Source of the DNA: Filimonas lacunae
GTDB lineage: Bacteria; Bacteroidota; Bacteroidia; Chitinophagales; Chitinophagaceae
Length of the DNA stretch: 64,000 nucleotides
Assembly: GCF_002355595.1 (NCBI RefSeq)
Contig: NZ_AP017422.1
Location: forward strand, 5,646,823-5,710,822
Direction: 5' to 3'
Below, piece after piece: positions 1-8,586 of this stretch (positions are counted from its first letter, which is position 1; every line of letters begins with the position of its first letter). The translations under genes were made by a program, and so were the position numbers. The notes under the pieces are model-generated. The model had not been told where the DNA came from and searched no databases. It saw only the letters and a list, made by a program, of their open reading frames with translations.

Positions 1-3000
1 ACGGTGGCGGTGTTCTGGTGGGCACAGGTAGTGGTAATCCTTCCAATGCAGCTGCCCGTACTGCCAGCAGCTCTGTCTCCCCCACTCCTGCCAGCGTGTT
101 GTTACATTCACATGCTTATGAAGTAAGCTTTGTAGGAGCTTCTGCTAACCCGCAAATTATTCCTGACAAACAGGTAGAGGGCGGCTATAACTTCTTTATA
201 GGAAAAGATTCCAGCAAATGGGCAAGTGATTGTAAAGTGTATCAGGCCGTTTTATACAAAAACGTATACCCCAATATTGATGTACGCTACTATACTGATA
301 ATGGCAACCTTAAATACGACATTATTGTAAACCCTGGAGGTAATGCAGACGATATTGCCCTCCAATTTACCGGGGTGGATAAGCTGGATATACAAAAAGG
401 CAACTTACGCATCCGCACGTCAGTAGGTGATGTGAATGAGCAAAAGCCTTACAGCTATGAAATAGCCACAACAGGCCGTAACGAAGTAGCCGCATCCTAT
501 ACCGTAAAAGGAAATATTGTACGTTTTTCGTTAGGAGAACATTCTGCCAGTAGCATGCTGGTAATTGATCCCACCCTTATCTTTTCTACTTTCAGCGGAA
601 GCTCGTCCGATAACTGGGGCTTTACAGCAACTTACGACGGCGCCGGCAACCTTTATGCCGGCGGTATTGTTTTTGGCAACGGCTATCCGGTAAGTACAGG
701 CGCTATGCAAACGTCTTTTGGCGGTGGTAACACATCTGATAACACAGCACCCTGCGATATAGCCATTACCAAATTCAACAGCACCGGCCGCAACCGTTTA
801 TATGCTACTTTAATTGGCGGTAATGGAAACGAGCAGCCACATAGTATGATAGTGGATAATGCCGGCAACCTAATAATAGCAGGCAGAACCAACTCTACCA
901 ATTTTCCTACCACCACCACCACTTACGGACCCGGTGGCGGTGATTTTGATATTTTCATTTGTAAGCTCAACAACACCGGTACCACTTTGATGGCAGGCCG
1001 ACTTTTTGGCGGCTCTGGCAGTGATGGGGTAAACATCTTACCTAAATATTCCGGTGGCAGATCGCAATCGCTTCGCAGAAACTATGGAGATGATGCCCGT
1101 AGCGAAGTAATTGTAGATGCAGCTAACAATATCTATTTCACTTCTCAAACCAGCTCTTCTGATTTCCGCACTACTACCGGTGCGTTTCAAACATCTTTGG
1201 GCGGCAAACAGGATGGCGTGATTATCAAGACCAGCACTGATCTGAATAACGTTTTATTCAGCTCCTACTTAGGCGGCACTGACGATGACGCTGGTTTTGT
1301 ACTGGCACTTCATCCCACTAATGGCAACATTTACGTGGCAGGTGCTACAGCCAGCCAAAACTTTCCCGGCACTGGCAATGGTGCTGTTATATCCAGCACT
1401 TACGGTGGCGGTGCAGCAGATGGCTTTGTAAGCATTATCAATAACACCGGTACTACGCTTATTAAATCGTCTTATTTCAACACAGACGTACAAAGCAACG
1501 ATATCATATTTGGTATTCAGTTCGATAAATTCAATTACCCCTATATCATGGGCACCACTACCGGTAGCTGGAAAGTGGTAAACGCTGCTTTTTCCGAAGC
1601 AGGTGGTAAACAGTTTATATCCAAACTGAAAGAGGATTTAAGCGATTATGTATACTCTACCGTGTTTGGCCCTAACCGTGCCTTACCTGCCATCTCTCCT
1701 ACTGCCTTCCTGGTAGACCGTTGTGAGAATGTGTATGTATCGGGCTGGGGCGGCGGTATAGATATAGCTGATGGTTATGAAAATAGTGGAACCCTGGGGC
1801 TTACCACTACTTCTGACGCTCTGTTTCCTAACAGCAGTGGAAGGGATGGCGCCGATTTCTACTTTTTTGTATTGAAGAAAGATGCCGCTGCACAACTGTA
1901 TGGAACCATGTTCGGGCAAATAGGTGGATTAGGTGACCACGTAGATGGCGGTACCAGCCGGTTTGATAAACAAGGGGTAATATATCAAAGCATTTGCGCC
2001 AATTGCGGCGGCGGGGTATCTTTTCCCACCACTGCCGGTGCTTATTCCCGCACCAACGGAGCATTATCCGGCCGGGGCTGTAACCTGGCTGCTATCAAAA
2101 TAGCTTTTAACCTGGCAGGTGTAGGCAGTGGCCTGCGCTCCAGTATTAATGGCACCGTACGCCGTACTGGTTGTATTCCCTTGCAGGTAACCTTTACCGA
2201 TACCATTGCTATGGGTAAACAATACATATGGGATTATGGTGATGGTTCGCCACGTGAAACCACTACCCAACCCACCACCCAGCATACCTATACCATTGTA
2301 GGTACTTACACAGTAATGCTCATTTCTATTGATTCCAGCGCCTGTAACGTAGCCGATACTTCCTATACCAGCATTAAAGCAGGTAACAACCCTGCCACAC
2401 TGGGCTTTACCTATAAAAAGCTGCTGCCTTGCGATCAGTTGAACTACGAGTTTACCAACACTTCAACAGCAGCACAGCCTTTTAACAACAATTCGTTTGT
2501 CTGGCGCATGGGCGATGGGACTGTGTTTACAGATAAAGGCACACAAACTTTTACACACCCTTATGCCAGTGCCGGCACTTACGATGTAACGTTAAGTTTA
2601 GTCGATACCAATTATTGTAATTATCCCGATTCCATTACACAGCAAATACGTATTGCTATTAATGTAAAAGCCGGCTTTACCACACCGGCCAGCGGTTGCG
2701 TACCCTATACAGCAGAGTTCAGCAACACCAGTATGGGGGGGCAAACCTTTACCTGGGATTTTGGAGACGGCACCACTTCTACCGATGTAAACCCATCGCA
2801 TTTATATAGCACAGCAGGCACCTATACTATCAAAATGATAGCTATAGATTCCTCTACCTGTAACATTATAGACAGTACCAGCTTTACTATAACCGTGAGT
2901 CCTAACCCTACCGCCAGCTTCTCTTATTCGCCGGTACAGGCTAAAGAAAACACTCCGTTTGTATTTACCAATACTTCGGTGGGTGCTACTTCGTACCTGT

Positions 3001-3434
3001 GGGATTTTGGTGATGGTGAAAAACTGTTTACTATACGGCGCGATACCACGGTATCTTATACCTATGCGGCATCGGGCGACTATACTGTATGTTTAAAAGC
3101 AACCAATGATTATGGTTGCGTAGATGATACCTGTATTGGTGTAAAAGCCATTATTAACCCACTGGTAGATGTGCCCAGCGCCTTTACGCCTAATGGGGAT
3201 GGCATTAATGACCAGGTGATGGTAAGAGGGTATGGTATCAGTAAAATGAACTTCCGCATATTTAATCGTTGGGGCAAAGTAGTGTATCAATCCACCAGCT
3301 ACAAAGGCAATGGATGGAACGGATATTACAATGGAGTGTTGCAACCAATGGACGTATATGCTTATGTACTTGACGTAGAATTCAGTGATGGAAAAAGGTA
3401 TCAGAAACGTGGTGATATTACCTTATTAAGATAA
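1..3434 (+). CDS. Secreted SBBP/PKD-repeat adhesin with gliding-type (type B) T9SS C-terminal domain, 5' partial
   Basis: The frame is open to the first base, so the true start and signal peptide lie left of the window. Visible order (numbered from the GTG at 18): an N-terminal domain of the DUF7948 kind (about 30-190), a long beta-propeller-like region of SBBP-type repeats (about 190-690), four PKD domains with WDYGDG/WDFGDG-type signatures (about 710-1050), and a C-terminal domain starting near SAFTPNGDGINDQ that matches the gliding-motility-associated T9SS domain. Such proteins are exported by T9SS and displayed on or shed from the cell surface. The next gene is a PorP/SprF protein, the usual partner of type B cargo. 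Ends with tandem stops TAA TAG. The ligand cannot be told from sequence. Confidence 0.9.
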   Translation, partial: GGGVLVGTGSGNPSNAAARTASSSVSPTPASVLLHSHAYEVSFVGASANPQIIPDKQVEGGYNFFIGKDSSKWASDCKVYQAVLYKNVYPNIDVRYYTDNGNLKYDIIVNPGGNADDIALQFTGVDKLDIQKGNLRIRTSVGDVNEQKPYSYEIATTGRNEVAASYTVKGNIVRFSLGEHSASSMLVIDPTLIFSTFSGSSSDNWGFTATYDGAGNLYAGGIVFGNGYPVSTGAMQTSFGGGNTSDNTAPCDIAITKFNSTGRNRLYATLIGGNGNEQPHSMIVDNAGNLIIAGRTNSTNFPTTTTTYGPGGGDFDIFICKLNNTGTTLMAGRLFGGSGSDGVNILPKYSGGRSQSLRRNYGDDARSEVIVDAANNIYFTSQTSSSDFRTTTGAFQTSLGGKQDGVIIKTSTDLNNVLFSSYLGGTDDDAGFVLALHPTNGNIYVAGATASQNFPGTGNGAVISSTYGGGAADGFVSIINNTGTTLIKSSYFNTDVQSNDIIFGIQFDKFNYPYIMGTTTGSWKVVNAAFSEAGGKQFISKLKEDLSDYVYSTVFGPNRALPAISPTAFLVDRCENVYVSGWGGGIDIADGYENSGTLGLTTTSDALFPNSSGRDGADFYFFVLKKDAAAQLYGTMFGQIGGLGDHVDGGTSRFDKQGVIYQSICANCGGGVSFPTTAGAYSRTNGALSGRGCNLAAIKIAFNLAGVGSGLRSSINGTVRRTGCIPLQVTFTDTIAMGKQYIWDYGDGSPRETTTQPTTQHTYTIVGTYTVMLISIDSSACNVADTSYTSIKAGNNPATLGFTYKKLLPCDQLNYEFTNTSTAAQPFNNNSFVWRMGDGTVFTDKGTQTFTHPYASAGTYDVTLSLVDTNYCNYPDSITQQIRIAINVKAGFTTPASGCVPYTAEFSNTSMGGQTFTWDFGDGTTSTDVNPSHLYSTAGTYTIKMIAIDSSTCNIIDSTSFTITVSPNPTASFSYSPVQAKENTPFVFTNTSVGATSYLWDFGDGEKLFTIRRDTTVSYTYAASGDYTVCLKATNDYGCVDDTCIGVKAIINPLVDVPSAFTPNGDGINDQVMVRGYGISKMNFRIFNRWGKVVYQSTSYKGNGWNGYYNGVLQPMDVYAYVLDVEFSDGKRYQKRGDITLLR

Positions 3435-3466
3435 TAGCCTTACGCTTGCCGGTGCCGGTTTATATA

Positions 3467-3475
3467 AAAGGAGGA
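3467..3475 (+). promoter_or_regulatory. Strong Shine-Dalgarno sequence before the porP-like gene
   Basis: AAAGGAGGA sits 5 nt before the ATG at 3480 (measured from GGAGG). Canonical Shine-Dalgarno sites are uncommon before Bacteroidota genes, which usually have A-rich leaders, so this one stands out and also fixes the start. Confidence 0.6.
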
Positions 3476-3479
3476 CCGT

Positions 3480-4514
3480 ATGAGAGTTAGTAAAAGAAAC
3501 ACACAGGTGGGATTTGCGATATGGGTAGTATGTTTATTCATCAGCCTGCACCCGCACGCCCAGGACCTGCACTTTTCACAATATTTCAATGCCCCGTTAT
3601 TAGTTAACCCGGCCAATACAGGTTTTGCACCCGATGTAGATTACCGCGTAGGCATCAACTACCGCAATCAATGGGCTAACATTACTAACAACCCCTACAA
3701 AACCATGAGTGCCTGGGGCGATGTTCAGCTGTTCAACAATCGTTTTGAAAACGGCTGGCTGGGCCTTGGTGGCGCTTTGCTGCGTGATGTAGCCGGTGCA
3801 GGTGGCTTAACCTCTACCAGTGTTCAAGGTTCGGTTGCCTGGCACCAGATGCTGGGGTTGGCCAGTTTGTTAAGTGCCGGCTTTAGTGGAGGCTATACGA
3901 ATAAAAGGGTAGACTTTACCAAGCTTACTTTTGACGATCAGTGGAACAATAAGTTTTTTGATATCACTATTCCCAATGGCGAACCATTTGCCTACAGCTC
4001 GGTAGGTTATCTCGATCTGAACCTGGGTGTGAACTATGCATTCTTTGCCAGCCATAGCGCCTACTTCAATGCCGGTGTTAGCGTCATGCACCTGAACAAA
4101 CCCAAAGAAAGCTTTTTCTCTAATCAAACTGCCGGTCAGGAACTGGAAAGGCGTTATAACGTGTTTGTAAATGCTTCGCTGAAACTGAACGATCAATGGA
4201 TTGTGAATCCTAATATCTACTATAGCCGCATGGCCGATGCCACCGAAACCGTACTGGGCATTAATGCCAATTACAATCTCAGCGGCGACGGCAATACACA
4301 GCTGATAGGCGGCCTGTATTACCGTAATAAAGATGCCATTATACCTATGGTGGGTTATCAGTGGAGTGAGTTTAAATTGACCGTAAACTACGATGCCACC
4401 ACCTCAGGATTAAGCAGTTACAACCAAACCAAAGGGGCTTACGAACTGTCGCTGACGAAAACAGGTTTGTTCGATCCGGTAAAGGCGCTCAAATGCCCTA
4501 CGGTTAAGTTTTAG
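3480..4514 (+). CDS. PorP/SprF family type IX secretion system outer-membrane protein
   Basis: 344 residues. The signal peptide (about 1-27) is followed at once by the family's hallmark start, LHFSQYFNAPLLVNPANTG, and then by alternating beta-strand sequence of an outer-membrane barrel to the C-terminus. PorP/SprF proteins help export or anchor type B T9SS cargo; SprF does this for the gliding adhesin SprB. Here the gene lies 45 bp after a large type B adhesin, so it is probably that protein's dedicated partner and not the core PorP of the PorKLMN machine, whose genes are absent. A weak hairpin (TTTCCG, 7 nt, CGGAAA at 4532-4550) follows it. Confidence 0.9.
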   Translation: MRVSKRNTQVGFAIWVVCLFISLHPHAQDLHFSQYFNAPLLVNPANTGFAPDVDYRVGINYRNQWANITNNPYKTMSAWGDVQLFNNRFENGWLGLGGALLRDVAGAGGLTSTSVQGSVAWHQMLGLASLLSAGFSGGYTNKRVDFTKLTFDDQWNNKFFDITIPNGEPFAYSSVGYLDLNLGVNYAFFASHSAYFNAGVSVMHLNKPKESFFSNQTAGQELERRYNVFVNASLKLNDQWIVNPNIYYSRMADATETVLGINANYNLSGDGNTQLIGGLYYRNKDAIIPMVGYQWSEFKLTVNYDATTSGLSSYNQTKGAYELSLTKTGLFDPVKALKCPTVKF

Positions 4515-4564
4515 GCACGCACTTCCGTATCTTTCCGTACTTTGCGGAAAACAAAAGCTGGTTC

Positions 4565-5353
4565 ATGTTTGAGTTTCATGGCGACAGGAAAAGGTATTTT
4601 GACATCCAGGTAGCAAATGCCGAACAATATGTAATCCCTTTCATTGAAGAATCATTCCCCATTAAGCCTGGTACCCGTGTGCTGGAAATTGGTTGTGGCG
4701 AAGGTGGTGTGCTAAAAGCCTTTATTAATCGTGGCTGCACCGGTGTAGGTGTTGAGCTGTATGAAGAAAGAGTGCTTAATGGCATGCAATGGTTAAAAGA
4801 AGACCTGGAAAAAGGCAGTATACGGTTTGTTACCAAAGACATTTATAAAGCAGATGTAGAGCAAGATCTTGGTGGCAGTTTTGATATCATTGTATTAAAA
4901 GACGTAATAGAACATATACACGATCAGCCCAGGCTGATTGGCTGGATGAAAACATTTTTAAGTCCCGGCGGTAAAATATTCTTTGGCTTTCCACCCTGGC
5001 AAATGCCCTTTGGCGGTCACCAGCAAATGTGCATTAACAAGGTGTTAAGCAAGCTGCCCTGGTATCATTTGCTGCCTACTCCTATTTACCGTTTTTTACT
5101 GAACCGTTTTTCACCGGCTGCAGAAGAGTCTTTACTGGAAATTAAAGAAACCGGCATCTCTATTGAGCGGTTCGAAAGAATTGTGAAGCAGCAGGGATAT
5201 GCTATTACGCATAAAACATTTTACCTCTTAAACCCTATATACAAATGGAAGTTTGGATGGGAAGGTATTAAGCAGTTACCGGTAATCAAAAGCATTCCTT
5301 ATGTCAGGAATTTTGTTACCACCTGCGTATACTATCTCATTTCGGCTAACTAA
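4565..5353 (+). CDS. Class I SAM-dependent methyltransferase
   Basis: 262 residues. Motif I of the Rossmann-fold methyltransferases is seen as VLEIGCGEGGVL (39-50), followed by an acidic strand end (GVGVELYEE) and a DVIEH segment near 107-118 of the type found in Methyltransf_11/23 proteins. The last 100 residues are aromatic and basic, possibly contacting a membrane or a bulky substrate. No signal peptide. Substrate unknown. It sits alone between porP and the glcD-like gene with about 50 bp on each side. Confidence 0.8.
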   Translation: MFEFHGDRKRYFDIQVANAEQYVIPFIEESFPIKPGTRVLEIGCGEGGVLKAFINRGCTGVGVELYEERVLNGMQWLKEDLEKGSIRFVTKDIYKADVEQDLGGSFDIIVLKDVIEHIHDQPRLIGWMKTFLSPGGKIFFGFPPWQMPFGGHQQMCINKVLSKLPWYHLLPTPIYRFLLNRFSPAAEESLLEIKETGISIERFERIVKQQGYAITHKTFYLLNPIYKWKFGWEGIKQLPVIKSIPYVRNFVTTCVYYLISAN

Positions 5354-5409
5354 TGTTCATGTTATACTGTGTGGTAATTAGCTTTTACATTTACAAAAAT
5401 TAACTGAGG

Positions 5410-6828
5410 ATGCAACCCGTTGTAGCAAAAGGGAAAATAACGACCGAACACGTAGCTGCCTTTCAACAAATTGTAGGGAAAGAGTATGTATTAGTGGATG
5501 AGGAAACGCTTCGCCATTATGGACACGATGAAACTGAACATTTATTGTTTCTGCCCGAGGTGGTGTTAAAGCCCCGCACCGCAGAAGAGATCAGCTCCAT
5601 TTTAAAAATCTGTAACCAGGATGCCCTGCCGGTAACCCCACGTGGTGGCGGCACTGGTTTAAGCGGTGGCGCACTGCCCCATTTAGGCGGTGTGTTAATT
5701 GCTATGGAACGCTTCAATACCATTTTACAAATAGATGAAAGAAACCTGCAGGTAACCACCGAACCCGGCGTTATTACCGAGGTACTGCAAGACTCTGTAA
5801 AAGAGAGAGGTTTGTTTTACCCTCCCGATCCCAGCAGCCGTGGCAGTTGCTTTATCGGTGGCAACATTGCTGAAAACAGCGGTGGCCCTAAAGCGGTGAA
5901 ATACGGAGTGGTAAAAGATTACGTGTTAAACCTGGAAATGGTATTGCCTACCGGTGAAATTATCTGGACAGGCGCCAACGTATTAAAAAACTCCACCGGC
6001 TATAACCTTACGCAACTGGTAGTAGGTAGCGAAGGCACACTGGGCATTGTTACCAAAATTGTATTAAAGCTGATTCCATTGCCTAAATACGATTTGCTGA
6101 TGCTGGCCCCTTTTGCTTCTTTGGAAAAAGCCAGTGAAGCGGTGAGTGCTATTTTCCGCGCCGGCTTTACCCCCAGCGCTATGGAGCTGGCCGAAATCAA
6201 CGCGCTGAAAATAGTAAGCAAGATGGTAGACAGCCATGCCGTTCCGGTAAACGATGATATTGCCGCCCACCTGATTATTGAGGTAGATGGTAATAACATG
6301 GATGTGCTGATGAGCGAAATGGAAGCCATTGCCGAATTACTGCAACAGTTTGACGCAGGGGAGGTATTCTTTGCCGATGACGCCCAGCAGAAAGCGGAAT
6401 TATGGAAGCTACGCCGTCGTGTGGCAGAAGCGGTAAAAAGCAGTGGTTATACCATTGAAGAAGATACTGTAGTGCCCCGTGCCGAACTGCCTGCTTTGAT
6501 TAAAGGCGTGAAGCAACTGGGTGTGCAACACAATTTTGATGTAGTTTGCTACGGGCATGCCGGTGATGGCAACCTGCACGTGCGCATTCACAAAGAGGGT
6601 ATTCCCAACAGCCACGGTAATCCTGAAATGCAGCATATACTGGGCGAACTGTTTAAACTGGTACACAGCCTGGGTGGCACTATCAGTGGCGAGCATGGCA
6701 TAGGCCTGATTCAAAAAGGCTATATGGATATTGTTTTCCGCGAAGCCAACTTAAAGCTGATGCGCGACATAAAAAAAGCATTTGATCCAAACAACATTTT
6801 AAACGCCGGAAAGATCTTTGATTTATGA
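5410..6828 (+). CDS. FAD-binding oxidoreductase, GlcD / D-lactate dehydrogenase type
   Basis: 472 residues, the usual length for GlcD-like 2-hydroxyacid dehydrogenases. The FAD-binding PCMH loop PRGGGTGLSGGAL is at 77-89; the C-terminal FAD-oxidase domain has YGHAGDGNLHVRIH and GEHGIG (427-432), the conserved metal/substrate and flavin contacts. It should oxidise glycolate or D-lactate to the 2-oxoacid in the cytoplasm. No glcE or glcF partner follows, so a single-subunit D-lactate dehydrogenase role is at least as likely as glycolate oxidase. Its stop overlaps the next start by 4 bp (ATGA). Confidence 0.85.
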   Translation: MQPVVAKGKITTEHVAAFQQIVGKEYVLVDEETLRHYGHDETEHLLFLPEVVLKPRTAEEISSILKICNQDALPVTPRGGGTGLSGGALPHLGGVLIAMERFNTILQIDERNLQVTTEPGVITEVLQDSVKERGLFYPPDPSSRGSCFIGGNIAENSGGPKAVKYGVVKDYVLNLEMVLPTGEIIWTGANVLKNSTGYNLTQLVVGSEGTLGIVTKIVLKLIPLPKYDLLMLAPFASLEKASEAVSAIFRAGFTPSAMELAEINALKIVSKMVDSHAVPVNDDIAAHLIIEVDGNNMDVLMSEMEAIAELLQQFDAGEVFFADDAQQKAELWKLRRRVAEAVKSSGYTIEEDTVVPRAELPALIKGVKQLGVQHNFDVVCYGHAGDGNLHVRIHKEGIPNSHGNPEMQHILGELFKLVHSLGGTISGEHGIGLIQKGYMDIVFREANLKLMRDIKKAFDPNNILNAGKIFDL

Positions 6829-7454
6829 AAAAGATAATAGCTATTGCTTTTGCACTTTTCCTTTCCAAAGGAGTAATGTCTCAGGGCATTCCTCCCAGCT
6901 ACGAAAGTGGCCGCTCTTCTACAACTGAAAAGAGTGGGTTTGATGCCAATCGCCTGTTTATAGGTGGTAACCTTAATGTTGGCTTTGGTACAGGTTACAG
7001 CAACTTTGGAGCGAACCCCGAAATCGGGTATAGCTTTTCAGATTGGATAGATGCGGGCTTAGCATTTAACATTGGATATGTAAGTCAAAAATCTTACGAT
7101 CTCTATAGTGGAGCAGAAGTTTCTAAGATAAGTTCTTTTCAATATGGAGCTGGTTTATTTGCCAGACTATATCCTTTTAACGGCTTTTTTGTACAGGTAC
7201 AACCAGAAAACAACTGGATGAACACCACCTGGAAAGCAACTGGTACAGGAGCCAAGGAGAAGTATAATACCTCAGCAGCAAGCCTGCTGGCCGGTGTAGG
7301 TTACAGCCAGCGCGTAGTAGGCCAGAGTGCATTTTACCTGGCCATACTGTTTGATGTAAATAAAGATCAGAATTCACCTTACCGCAATGCGGATGGAAGT
7401 TACTACCCTATCATAAGGGCTGGTTTTAACTTTTACCTCCATCCAAATCGTTAG
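6825..7454 (+). CDS. Outer-membrane beta-barrel protein, unknown role
   Basis: 209 residues. The signal peptide ends near VMSQG (about residue 20). The mature part shows short amphipathic strands rich in Gly/Tyr/Phe and ends NFYLHPNR with a terminal strand, typical of small 8-strand barrels (OMP_b-brl type). Starts within the stop of the GlcD-like gene (4-bp overlap), suggesting cotranscription. Its last 29 bp overlap, tail to tail, the end of the LOG gene on the other strand. Substrate or partner cannot be read from the sequence. Confidence 0.75.
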   Translation: MKKIIAIAFALFLSKGVMSQGIPPSYESGRSSTTEKSGFDANRLFIGGNLNVGFGTGYSNFGANPEIGYSFSDWIDAGLAFNIGYVSQKSYDLYSGAEVSKISSFQYGAGLFARLYPFNGFFVQVQPENNWMNTTWKATGTGAKEKYNTSAASLLAGVGYSQRVVGQSAFYLAILFDVNKDQNSPYRNADGSYYPIIRAGFNFYLHPNR

Positions 7455-7977
7455 CAATTTCAAAAGGGGTATTGTATACTTTAAGGCGTTCGCGCCAGTC
7501 TTCATACAAAAAACCCTGCAATTGCATATGATTCATGTGACCGATAATATGATTGTAATATCCTGCTGTATTCAGCAGGATTATTTTTTTATTGTGGATG
7601 CTCAACGTATTCCAGGTAAGCATTTCAAACATTTCATCCATGGTGCCGTTACCGCCGGGTAACACAACAGCAACATCACCCAGGTTGTACATCATTTTTT
7701 TGCGCTCGTGCATATCTTCCACAACATGCAGCTCTGTAATGCCTTCGTGTTGATTTTCCCATTCCACCAGCACTTTAGGAATCACCCCTACTACTTTACC
7801 TCCGGCATGCATGGCAGCATTGGCAATGGCGCTCATCAGCCCCTTGTTACCACCACCATATACCAGCGTAATTTTCCGCTGCCCTAACAAAGTACCCAGT
7901 TCTTTAGCGTGTTGTTCGTATAAAGGAGAGTGACCGGTGCGGGAACCACAAAAAACAGTTACAGCTTTGATATCCAT
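7426..7977 (-). CDS. LOG family protein (cytokinin riboside 5'-monophosphate phosphoribohydrolase type)
   Basis: 183 residues from ATG 7977. The frame runs 8 codons further up to a TTG at 8001, but family proteins begin close to MDIKAVTVFCGSRTG, so the ATG is preferred. Signature motifs: GGGNKGLM (about 41-48), MHERKKMM and PGGNGTMDE (107-115), the nucleotide-binding and catalytic PGGxGTxxE motif. LOG enzymes cleave the N-glycosidic bond of AMP-type nucleotides; in bacteria the role is mostly nucleotide salvage or unknown. It follows the coiled-coil gene (8003-8401) closely, so the two are probably cotranscribed. Confidence 0.88.
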   Translation of the reverse strand: MDIKAVTVFCGSRTGHSPLYEQHAKELGTLLGQRKITLVYGGGNKGLMSAIANAAMHAGGKVVGVIPKVLVEWENQHEGITELHVVEDMHERKKMMYNLGDVAVVLPGGNGTMDEMFEMLTWNTLSIHNKKIILLNTAGYYNHIIGHMNHMQLQGFLYEDWRERLKVYNTPFEIANDLDGGKS

Positions 7978-8002
7978 ACATTGAAACATTTGCACAGGCA
8001 AA

Positions 8003-8401
8003 TTACAACACTTCGCTTATCTCCGGGAAAATACCATGCAGATACTTGTTAATTACGTTTAATTTCCAGCGAAGCAGCTCATTTTCCTGTTCCAGTGGTG
8101 TTCCTTTAGGTTGTGTACCCGGAATAGTTTGCTGATCGGCCGTTTGTTTTACGTGCAGTAACACGCCTTTAATTTTCTTTTGCAGTTGTGCGGTTTTGCT
8201 GTTAGCCTGCTGCATTTGCACATGATACTCTTCTATACGTTCGGTGAGTTTACGGTTACGTTCTTCCAGCGCATCACATTTTACTTCCAGATCGTGCAGC
8301 AGCATTTTTCTATTGTCGGAAAACACAGGTTCCACATATTCCCGTTGTATGGGAATGCGTTTGCGGCGGTTTCCAGTGGGTGGGTTGTGGTTTTCGTTCA
8401 T
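8003..8401 (-). CDS. Hypothetical coiled-coil protein
   Basis: 132 residues, no recognised family. A basic, Pro-rich N-terminus (about 1-30) precedes a heptad-like coiled coil (about 33-85, LEERNRKLTERIEEYHVQM), a short linker, and a second helix (about 105-128). No signal peptide or membrane segment, so probably cytoplasmic. It lies 25 bp upstream of the LOG gene on the same strand, which is the only functional clue. Confidence 0.65.
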   Translation of the reverse strand: MNENHNPPTGNRRKRIPIQREYVEPVFSDNRKMLLHDLEVKCDALEERNRKLTERIEEYHVQMQQANSKTAQLQKKIKGVLLHVKQTADQQTIPGTQPKGTPLEQENELLRWKLNVINKYLHGIFPEISEVL

Positions 8402-8555
8402 AAATTACAAGTGAATAACTACGACCTAAATTAGTATTTATCTCAAACATATCTATATTTTATTCATATAAATCGGTAGATACCTATATTCTGCCATAAT
8501 ACGACCAATACGGGCACACGATAGAGAAAATGCCCTCTATCCTGGCTAAAGACAA

Positions 8556-8563
8556 TATATTTG
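8556..8563 (+). promoter_or_regulatory. Candidate -7 promoter element for the sodium/solute symporter
   Basis: TATATTTG matches the Bacteroidota -7 consensus TAnnTTTG and lies 23 bp before the ATG at 8587. No good -33 element is visible at 19 nt, so this is tentative. If real, it puts transcription start inside the longest open frame (from 8530) and supports the ATG at 8587. Confidence 0.4.
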
Positions 8564-8586
8564 TTGCTTACTATAGTATACTGCAT

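Noticed and set aside
5410-6828. Complete glycolate oxidase operon (glcDEF)
   Set aside because: Only a GlcD-like protein is present; the next gene is a beta-barrel, so the operon name is not justified.
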